Shown in pieces: positions 1-6,550 of a stretch of DNA of 10,274 nt (positions within the stretch are counted from its first letter, which is position 1; every line of letters begins with the position of its first letter). The stretch lies in NCBI GenBank assembly GCA_023418755.1, contig JAEZZE010000354.1, forward strand, positions 1 to 10,274. The letters are read 5' to 3'. The DNA is from Bacillota bacterium. GTDB taxonomy: Bacteria; Bacillota; Bacilli; Paenibacillales; Paenibacillaceae. The position numbers and the translations under genes are program-made. The notes under the pieces were generated by a model. That model saw only the letters and a program-made list of their open reading frames with translations. It ran no database searches and was not told the origin of the DNA.

Positions 1-46
1 GGGCAGAAACGCTAGCGCTCCCGCCCGGCAGCCGACGCCGTTCGAT

Positions 47-3000
47 TCAATTGCCGCCGGCGCGGGACAGATCCCGCATATTGGCATCGAAGGCGGCCAG
101 CATCGCTTGCTCTCCGCTTAGTCCTTGGGCTTTCGCGTTGGCGATCCTCTCCATCATCCGCTTATAGTCCTTCGGAATGACCTTGACGAACTTGCTCGCG
201 AAACCGTTCCAATCTTCCAGCACCCGTCGTCCGAGATCGCTGCCGGTATATTGGACGTGCTTGGCGATCATCGAGCGGACCTCCGCGACTTCGTCTTCCT
301 CCTCCAAATCTTCCAGTCCGATCATCTCGTAGTTGCACCGTTTCGCGAATTCGCCGTCCCAATCGATGACGTAGGCGATGCCGCCGGACATCCCCGCCGC
401 GAAGTTCCGTCCCGTCCGGCCGAGGACGACGACCCGCCCGCCGGTCATATATTCGCAGCCATGGTCGCCCACGCCCTCCACGACGACGTTGACGCCGCTG
501 TTTCGCACCGCGAACCGTTCGCCCGCCGCTCCGCGGATGTAAGCTTCGCCGCTGGTCGCGCCATAAAATGCCGTGTTGCCGATAATGACGTTGTCTTCCG
601 CCATGAACGTCGCCCGGGAAGACGGGGAGATGACGAGTTTGCCGCCGGAAAGCCCTTTGCCGACGTAGTCGTTGGAATCGCCCTCCAACGTCAGCGTCAT
701 TCCGCTTGGAAGGAACGCCCCGAAGCTCTGCCCCGCCGTTCCGACGAAACGGAATCGGATCGTATCCTCGGGCAGCCCCTCCTTGCCGTAGCGTCGGGTC
801 ACTTCCGAGCCGACGATCGTGCCGACGACGCGGTTCGTGTTCTTGATCGGGAACGTCCCGCTTACGCGTTCGCGGCGTTCGAGCGCGGGCGCCGCGGCCT
901 GGAGCAGCGTCCGCATGTCGAGCGACTCGTCGAGCAGATGATTTTGCCCCTTGGCGTTGAAGCGGAACGAGCCTTCCGGCAATTCCGGCATATACAAGAG
1001 CGGCGTCAAATCGATGCCCTGCGTCTTGTAATGCCGGATCGCCGGCTTCGCGTCCAGACGATCGGCCCGACCGATCATCTCCTTCACCGTCCGGAAACCG
1101 AGCTGCGCCATGATTTCGCGAAATTCCCGAGCGAGGAATTTCATGAAATGAACCACGTAATCCGGATCGCCCATGAACTTCTTGCGAAGCTCCGGATTTT
1201 GCGTCGCCACGCCCACCGGGCAAGTATCGAGCTGGCAGACGCGCATCATGACGCAGCCGAGCACGACCAGAGGCGCGGTGGAGAAGCCGAATTCCTCGGC
1301 GCCGAGCAGCGCGGCGATCGCGATGTCGCGTCCCGTCATCATTTTGCCGTCGGTTTCGACGATGACGCGGTCGCGCAGATTGTTCAGGATAAGCGTCTGG
1401 TGCGTCTCCGCGAGGCCAAGCTCCCAAGGAAGGCCCGCATGGCGGATCGAGCCGATCGGCGAAGCTCCCGTTCCCCCGTCGTATCCGGAGACGAGAATAA
1501 CGTCCGCGCGCCCTTTGGCTACGCCTGCCGCTATCGTGCCTACGCCGACCTCGGATACGAGCTTGACGTTGATCCGCGCCCGGGGATTGGCGTTTTTCAA
1601 ATCGTGAATCAGCTCTGCCAAGTCCTCGATCGAATAGATGTCATGGTGGGGCGGCGGCGAAATCAGCCCGACGCCCGGCGTCGTGCCCCGAACTTCGGCG
1701 ACCCAAGGATACACCTTGCGGCCCATCAATTGTCCGCCTTCTCCCGGCTTGGCTCCTTGCGCCATCTTGATCTGAATCTCTTCCGCATTGGACAGATAGT
1801 AGCTCGTGACGCCGAAACGGCCAGAAGCGACCTGCTTGATCGCGCTGCGACGGGAATCCCCGTTCGCGTCCGGCACGTAGCGAGCCGGGTCTTCCCCTCC
1901 CTCGCCGGAATTCGATTTGCCGCCGATCCGGTTCATCGCGATAGCCAGCGCCTCGTGGGCCTCTTTGCTGATCGATCCGAAAGACATCGCGCCGGTCTTG
2001 AAGCGCTTGAGGATCGATTCGACCGGCTCGACCTCGTCGATCGGCACCGGCGGCTGGTCGAATCGGAAGCGCAGCAGCGAGCGCAACGTGCTGATCTGCT
2101 CGTATTCGCCTTGAACGAGCGCGGAATATTTCTTGTACGTCTCGTAATCGCCCGTTCGGGTCGCCATCTGGAGCGTATGAATCGTCTGCGGGTTGAACAG
2201 ATGCTCTTCGCCGCCCTTGCGCCACTGGTAAGCTCCGCCGGAATCCAGTTCCCGCTCCGCGCCGCCCTGCGCCGAGAACGCCCGGTTATGCGCCGCAAGC
2301 GTCTCCTTCGCGAGGATTTCCAGGCCGACGCCTTCGATACGGGAAGCCGTGCCCGTGAAATACCGCTCGACCACTTCCGTATTCAGACCGACCGCTTCGA
2401 AAATTTGCGCGCCGCGGTAAGATTGAATCGTGGAGATCCCCATTTTGGACAATACTTTCACGACGCCCTTGGTCGCCGCTTTAATGAAGTTCTTGACCGC
2501 CTTCTCATGCGAAATGTTGCGGATCATCCCCTGGCGAATCAAATCGTCGAGCGTCTCGAACGCCAGATAAGGATTTACCGCGCTTACGCCATAGCCGACC
2601 AGCAGGGCGAAATGGTGAACCTCGCGCGGCTCGCCGGACTCGAGCAGAATGCTTACCTTCGTCCGCGTGCCTTCGCGGATCAGATGGTGATGCAGCGCCG
2701 ATACGGCCAGCAGCGACGGAATCGCCGCGTTGTCGGCGTCTATGCCTTTGTCGGACAAGATGAGGATGTTGTGCCCTTTGGAGATCACTCGGTCGGCCGC
2801 TTCGCATAGCAGCTTTAGCGCGTCGCGCAGCCCTTGCTCTCCGTCCCGCGAGGCGAAGAAGATCGGCAGCGTTATCGATTTGAACCCGGGTCGGTGCACG
2901 TGACGCAGCTTCGCGAATTCTTCGTTCGAGAGGATCGGCGTGTACAGTCGGATATGACGGCAGCTTTCCGGCTCCGGATGAAGCAGATTCCGCTCCGGCC

Positions 3001-4651
3001 CGACCGTCGTATAAGTGGAAGTGACGATCTCCTCGCGGATCGCGTCGATCGGCGGGTTCGTCACTTGGGCGAACAGTTGCTTGAAGTAGTTGAACAATCT
3101 TTGCGGCTTCTCCGACAGCACGGCCAGCGGAGCGTCGTAACCCATCGAGGCGAGCGGCTCGACTCCCGTCAGCGCCATCGGCTCCACGATTTTGCGAACG
3201 TCCTCGAACGAGTAGCCGAACGCTTGCTGGCGCAGTTGGACCGTCTCGTGATCCGGCTCCGGCAGCTCCGGCGCTTCGGGCAAATCGTCCAGATCGACCA
3301 GATGGTCGTTCAGCCATTCCCGGTAGGGATGCCGCGTCACGATCGAACGCTTCACTTCCTCGTCGGAGATGATGCGGGCTTCCTTCGTATCGACGAGCAG
3401 AATTCGTCCCGGACGCAGCCGATCCTTAAGCACGATGTCCTCTTGGGGAATCTCGATGACGCCGGCTTCCGAAGCGAGCACGATCAGATCGTCCTTCGTC
3501 ACGCAATAGCGTGCCGGACGCAAGCCGTTGCGGTCGAGGATGGCGCCGATCTGAACGCCGTCCGTAAAGCCTACGGCAGCCGGTCCGTCCCAGGGCTCCA
3601 TCAAGCAGGCATGATATTCATAGAAGGCTTTCTTCTCTTCGTCCATATGCTCGTCGTTCTGCCAAGGCTCCGGCACCATCATCATCGCCGCGTGAGCCAT
3701 CGGGCGTCCCGCCAAATACAGGAATTCGAACGTATTGTCGAACATCGCCGTATCCGAACCGTCCGGGGCGATAACCGGCTTGATCTTCTCCAGATCGCCG
3801 CCGAACGACTCCGACCGGAACAGCGTCTGACGGGCGTGCATCCAGTTGATGTTGCCCCTAAGCGTATTGATCTCTCCGTTGTGGATCAAATAATGGAACG
3901 GATGCGCGCGTTCCCAGCTCGGGAACGTATTCGTGCTGAAGCGCGAGTGCACGAGCGCCATCGCCGTTTCCAGACGCGGATCGCGAAGCTCCGGGTAGAA
4001 AAGGCCGACCTGCTCCGTCGTAAGCATACCTTTATATACGATCTTCTTGCCCGAGAAGCTCGGGAAGTAAAAGCTATCCGCGCCCTCGACGTCCGCATAG
4101 CGGATCGCCAGCTCGGCGCGCTTGCGAATGACGTACAGCTTGCGCTCGAACGACAAATCGTCCGCCAAATCGGCCGAACGCGCGATAAACGCTTGCCGGA
4201 CGAACGGCTTGACCTTGCGAGAAGATTCGCCCAGCGACTCGTCGTTCGTCGGAACGGTACGCCAGCCGAGCATCGCCTGGCCTTCCTCGGCTACGATCGC
4301 TTCGAATATTTTCTCGTGCTCGCGGCGAGCGTCTTCGTCCTGCGGCAGGAACGTCATCGCAACCGCATATCGGCCCTCTTCCGGCAGAGAGAAACCGAGC
4401 TTCTCCGTCTCCGCCTTGAAGAAGCCGTGCGGAATCTGCAGCAGAATGCCGGCACCGTCCCCGGTGCTCGGCTCGCTGCCCTGGCCTCCGCGGTGTTCCA
4501 TATTGAAAAGCAGCGTCAGCGCCTGCTCGACGATGCCATGCGATTTCTCCCCTTTGATATGAGCGACGAATCCCATGCCGCATGCGTCCTTCTCGAACCG
4601 CGGGTCGTACATCCCCTGTTTGACGGGCAGACCTTTGCGCATCTCTACCAT
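47..4651 (-). CDS. gltB: Glutamate synthase (GOGAT) large subunit
   Basis: Cytosolic ammonia-assimilation enzyme: it hydrolyses glutamine and transfers the ammonia through an internal tunnel to 2-oxoglutarate, giving two glutamates; a small subunit (GltD, not seen here) normally supplies NADPH electrons. The frame is full length for the family (1534 aa from the chosen ATG). Domains in order: class II glutamine amidotransferase from Cys24 in KDACGMGF to about residue 430, with the HRGGQG and NGEINT motifs; central domain about 470-770; FMN-binding TIM barrel about 810-1190, with GGKSNSGEGGEDP and SGYDGGTGASP; a 3Fe-4S cluster motif C-x5-C-x4-C at Cys1133, Cys1139 and Cys1144; C-terminal GxGxG beta-helix about 1265-1450. 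Cys24 should become N-terminal after propeptide removal, as in the family. The ATG at 4651 has AAAGG nine bases upstream; a TTG at 4660 directly abuts it and is unlikely. It is called gltA in Bacillus subtilis. The gene is divergent from the SGNH gene. Confidence 0.97.
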   Translation of the reverse strand: MVEMRKGLPVKQGMYDPRFEKDACGMGFVAHIKGEKSHGIVEQALTLLFNMEHRGGQGSEPSTGDGAGILLQIPHGFFKAETEKLGFSLPEEGRYAVAMTFLPQDEDARREHEKIFEAIVAEEGQAMLGWRTVPTNDESLGESSRKVKPFVRQAFIARSADLADDLSFERKLYVIRKRAELAIRYADVEGADSFYFPSFSGKKIVYKGMLTTEQVGLFYPELRDPRLETAMALVHSRFSTNTFPSWERAHPFHYLIHNGEINTLRGNINWMHARQTLFRSESFGGDLEKIKPVIAPDGSDTAMFDNTFEFLYLAGRPMAHAAMMMVPEPWQNDEHMDEEKKAFYEYHACLMEPWDGPAAVGFTDGVQIGAILDRNGLRPARYCVTKDDLIVLASEAGVIEIPQEDIVLKDRLRPGRILLVDTKEARIISDEEVKRSIVTRHPYREWLNDHLVDLDDLPEAPELPEPDHETVQLRQQAFGYSFEDVRKIVEPMALTGVEPLASMGYDAPLAVLSEKPQRLFNYFKQLFAQVTNPPIDAIREEIVTSTYTTVGPERNLLHPEPESCRHIRLYTPILSNEEFAKLRHVHRPGFKSITLPIFFASRDGEQGLRDALKLLCEAADRVISKGHNILILSDKGIDADNAAIPSLLAVSALHHHLIREGTRTKVSILLESGEPREVHHFALLVGYGVSAVNPYLAFETLDDLIRQGMIRNISHEKAVKNFIKAATKGVVKVLSKMGISTIQSYRGAQIFEAVGLNTEVVERYFTGTASRIEGVGLEILAKETLAAHNRAFSAQGGAERELDSGGAYQWRKGGEEHLFNPQTIHTLQMATRTGDYETYKKYSALVQGEYEQISTLRSLLRFRFDQPPVPIDEVEPVESILKRFKTGAMSFGSISKEAHEALAIAMNRIGGKSNSGEGGEDPARYVPDANGDSRRSAIKQVASGRFGVTSYYLSNAEEIQIKMAQGAKPGEGGQLMGRKVYPWVAEVRGTTPGVGLISPPPHHDIYSIEDLAELIHDLKNANPRARINVKLVSEVGVGTIAAGVAKGRADVILVSGYDGGTGASPIGSIRHAGLPWELGLAETHQTLILNNLRDRVIVETDGKMMTGRDIAIAALLGAEEFGFSTAPLVVLGCVMMRVCQLDTCPVGVATQNPELRKKFMGDPDYVVHFMKFLAREFREIMAQLGFRTVKEMIGRADRLDAKPAIRHYKTQGIDLTPLLYMPELPEGSFRFNAKGQNHLLDESLDMRTLLQAAAPALERRERVSGTFPIKNTNRVVGTIVGSEVTRRYGKEGLPEDTIRFRFVGTAGQSFGAFLPSGMTLTLEGDSNDYVGKGLSGGKLVISPSSRATFMAEDNVIIGNTAFYGATSGEAYIRGAAGERFAVRNSGVNVVVEGVGDHGCEYMTGGRVVVLGRTGRNFAAGMSGGIAYVIDWDGEFAKRCNYEMIGLEDLEEEDEVAEVRSMIAKHVQYTGSDLGRRVLEDWNGFASKFVKVIPKDYKRMMERIANAKAQGLSGEQAMLAAFDANMRDLSRAGGN

Positions 4652-4660
4652 ATCTATCAA

Positions 4661-4667
4661 CCTTTCT
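4661..4667 (-). promoter_or_regulatory. Shine-Dalgarno site that fixes the gltB start
   Basis: On the minus strand AGAAAGG is followed at once by TTG (4658-4660) and, nine bases after the G, by ATG (4649-4651). Only the ATG has workable spacing; a further ATG at 4640-4642 lies 18 bases away. The start is therefore placed at 4651, three codons inside the longest open frame. Confidence 0.6.
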
Positions 4668-4698
4668 GTGGACAGTGTCGGAAAATAGGCAAAACGGC

Positions 4699-4731
4699 TT
4701 CAAATCCCGATCCGTTTCGCCTAATATTAGG
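4699..4731 (+). promoter_or_regulatory. Candidate sigma-A promoter of the SGNH gene with a palindromic -10
   Basis: On the plus strand TTCAAA (4699-4704, four of six matches to TTGACA) is separated by 17 bases from TAATAT (4722-4727). This -10 sits inside the perfect palindrome CCTAATATTAGG (4720-4731), so the opposite strand also offers TAATAT, at 4724-4729, reading toward gltB. No good -35 exists on that side, which would suit a gltB promoter that depends on an activator. In Bacillus subtilis the equivalent gene is activated by the LysR-type regulator GltC; use of such a regulator here is inference. Transcription from the plus promoter would start near 4734 and leave a leader of about 60 bases. 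Confidence 0.45.
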
Positions 4732-4796
4732 TAAGGAAGAAGCAGCGGGCCGACGGGGTCTGCTGCGCCGACAATCCCGAAGGAGGAAATTCACTC

Positions 4797-6086
4797 ATGC
4801 CGCTCTCATTGCGTCGCTCATTCCTATTCATAACCGCGTTCGCCGTTTTACTGACGGCCGTTCTGCCGACGGCCGCTCTCTCGACGGCTTCGGCAGCCGT
4901 TCCGGCAAGCTATCGGATCGTCGCGTTAGGCGATTCCGTCAGCGTCGGGTACGAACCGATCGAAGAAATCAAAAACGGGACGGCGGCCCCCTATGGCTAT
5001 GCAGACCGCCTGCTCGAGCAGTCCTTGTTCCGGACAAACTCGTCGCTGGCCAACTACGCCATTCTAGGGCTGACGGCTCCCGGCCTGGCCAATCTGCTTC
5101 AAGGCGCCGCGGATGGCAAACCGCTTCGGGCGGCCGATCTGCAGGATTTCTCGTCCTTCGATCCCCGAGTCGTCGCGTTTGCCGACGAGGTCTCCGGAAA
5201 GACTCGCGAACTGGCGGCCGAACTGGCCGAAGCGGATCTCGTCGTGCTGACGATCGGCGGCAACGACTTCAGCTCGCTCGTTAAAGCGGCCGTCACCGTC
5301 AATTCTACGGAGTCCGCAAGTCAAATTATACAGGACGGCTTCGGATTGAGAATGAATGATTATACAGAAGATTTGGATAAAGTGATGGTCCGCTTGCATG
5401 CGCTGGCCCCTAACGCCCGCATCGTGGTGTCCGATCAATATTTGCCTCTGTTCAAGGGACACGAGCTGTATCCGCTGCTTCTGGACAAGGTCAAAGAGCT
5501 CTCCAAAGCTTTGGACTTATTCGCCGAATCGATGAACGGACGAGGCATCCCGCTGAAGATCGCCCATGTGTCCGGAAAATTCGCCGGCAACGAGAGCTCT
5601 TATACGTATTTCAACTTATTCGACGACTTCGACATCCATCCTAAGCAAGCCGGTTACGAAGCGATCGCCCAGGCTTTCGCGGATACGATCTGGGACGACG
5701 GCTACCGCAAGCCCGCCCCGAGGGCGGAAGACGTTCCGGTGTCGGTCGTCATCAACGGCAAGGAGCCGCCGAGCAAGCCTACCCTGATCAAGGGAACGAC
5801 GTTCCTGGCGCTAAGGGACGTCGCGGACGCGGTCGGCGCCGAGCTGAAGTGGAATCAAGCGGAGAAAACCGCAACGTTCAGGAAAAACGGCAAAGAAGTC
5901 GTCGTCACGATCGGCTCCAATACGGTATACGTCGACGGAGCCGCCCGTCCTCTTCAAACCCCGGCCTACTTTCAGCAGGAGGGCAAAAACGTCAAAACCT
6001 ATGTTCCTCTCGCCATCGTCAGCGATAGCCTGGATTACCGAGTGGTGTTCCGCAAACCGATCATGACCGTGTTTATCAATTCCTGA
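4797..6086 (+). CDS. Secreted SGNH/GDSL hydrolase with C-terminal stalk (copper amine oxidase N-like) domain
   Basis: Predicted exported esterase or lipase-type hydrolase of 429 aa; the substrate is unknown. AGGAGG at 4781-4786 lies ten bases before the ATG. Residues 1-33 form a Sec signal peptide (RR near the N-terminus, a hydrophobic core, then ASA before Ala34), with no lipobox cysteine. The SGNH fold spans about 39-300: block I GDS with nucleophile Ser47, a block II Gly near 91, block III GGND at 154-157 with oxyanion Asn156, and block V DIHPKQAGY with His281. The acidic residue sits at H-2 (Asp279) or H-4 (Asp277) rather than the usual H-3. Residues about 314-429 match the copper amine oxidase N-terminal-like stalk domain frequent in Paenibacillus exported proteins, probably a cell-wall or substrate-binding appendage (role inferred). 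The gene is divergent from gltB and convergent with the Ig-domain gene, so it is probably monocistronic. Confidence 0.88.
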   Translation: MPLSLRRSFLFITAFAVLLTAVLPTAALSTASAAVPASYRIVALGDSVSVGYEPIEEIKNGTAAPYGYADRLLEQSLFRTNSSLANYAILGLTAPGLANLLQGAADGKPLRAADLQDFSSFDPRVVAFADEVSGKTRELAAELAEADLVVLTIGGNDFSSLVKAAVTVNSTESASQIIQDGFGLRMNDYTEDLDKVMVRLHALAPNARIVVSDQYLPLFKGHELYPLLLDKVKELSKALDLFAESMNGRGIPLKIAHVSGKFAGNESSYTYFNLFDDFDIHPKQAGYEAIAQAFADTIWDDGYRKPAPRAEDVPVSVVINGKEPPSKPTLIKGTTFLALRDVADAVGAELKWNQAEKTATFRKNGKEVVVTIGSNTVYVDGAARPLQTPAYFQQEGKNVKTYVPLAIVSDSLDYRVVFRKPIMTVFINS

Positions 6087-6403
6087 TTCGCGATATGGCA
6101 TGCCCCGTTACCGAATAATTTCCACAAAAAAACGACGACTGACCCACACACATGAGTACACTATCTATGCGGGTCCTTCGCAAGGCGAATTGCTCGAAGC
6201 ATCCCGTAGAATGGGCCGTCCGTTAACGGTCTGGCAGACCGTTATTCCGGCGATTCCGCCGATGATTGGCCCGAGATGCTCGGAGGAATCGCACATTGGC
6301 GCACGGACGGAGTCATAACGGAAGGTTAATCTATTTCGTGCATTCTTTACTCCAAGAGGCCCTAACGAGTTAATGTAATTCAATTGGCCAGCCACAAAAA
6401 AAA
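6087..6403. other. Intergenic stretch without a convincing gene
   Basis: This lies between the stop of the SGNH gene and the long hairpin. The plus strand has an open frame from ATG 6100 to TAA 6318 (72 aa), but no Shine-Dalgarno sequence precedes it and the C-terminal part has poor coding character. A different frame, open from 6210 to the TAA at 6327-6329, reads more like protein in its last 30 residues (including DDWPEMLGGIAHWRTDG). A small gene broken by a frameshift is possible but not shown. I saw no U-tract terminator just after the SGNH gene. The stretch is more AT-rich than the flanking genes and also holds the palindrome at 6224-6244. Confidence 0.4.
6224..6244. repeat. 21-bp perfect palindrome with one central base
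   Basis: The arm TAACGGTCTG is followed by one G and then by its exact complement CAGACCGTTA. The left arm overlaps a second perfect palindrome, CCGTTAACGG (6220-6229). As RNA it would give a stem of about eight pairs with a five-base loop but no U-tract, so it is not a standard terminator. It could be a DNA-binding operator or chance; no adjacent promoter was seen to favour an operator role. Confidence 0.6.
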
Positions 6404-6516
6404 AAAGAACTGTCTCATAAAGTCGGACAATTCGAATGATCGAGGACTAAGAATAGAGTATCTATCTCGATCTTTCGAATTGTTGTTGTCCCGACTTTCT
6501 TATGAAACAGTTCTTT
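6396..6516 (-). terminator. Long-hairpin Rho-independent terminator, possibly MITE-derived
   Basis: The arms at 6404-6444 and 6466-6516 are near-complementary over about 38-50 bases. They share AAAGAACTGT, TCATAA, AGTCGG, ACAATTCGAA and GATCGAG; the right arm carries two small insertions of about three and six bases. The 21-base loop contains its own ATAGA-gta-TCTAT hairpin. On the minus strand the stem is followed by eleven U residues (A-run 6396-6406), so it terminates the Ig-domain gene, whose stop lies 35 bases upstream. On the plus strand only a broken UUCUUUCUCU follows, which may weakly terminate the SGNH gene. A stem this long exceeds usual terminators and resembles a miniature inverted-repeat element; no clear target duplication flanks it. 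Confidence 0.8.
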
Positions 6517-6550
6517 CTCTATCCGTACTATTTGATCGTGACGCGCCGTA

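Noticed and set aside
1..46. Short stretch after the gltB stop, checked for a terminator or a start of gltD
   Set aside because: It contains only a small CGCTAGCG palindrome at 10-17 with no U-tract, and is too short to decide what follows.
125..2809. 894-codon open frame on the plus strand, antisense to gltB
   Set aside because: It lies wholly inside gltB on the opposite strand. The predicted product is very rich in Arg, Asp and His with no recognisable fold, as expected from the mirror frame of GC-rich codons.
4742..4766. GCAGC/GCTGC inverted repeat in the SGNH gene leader, considered as a riboswitch or attenuator
   Set aside because: The stem is only five pairs with a long loop and no U-tract or alternative pairing, so it is too weak to support.
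2834..5284. 816-codon plus-strand frame running from antisense of gltB into the SGNH gene
   Set aside because: It crosses the divergent promoter region and enters the SGNH gene out of frame. No start context or domain supports it. It is a composition artefact.
6165..6395. 76-codon minus-strand frame in the gene-free gap
   Set aside because: It begins downstream of the Ig-domain gene's terminator with no promoter or Shine-Dalgarno site, and the product is unrecognisable.
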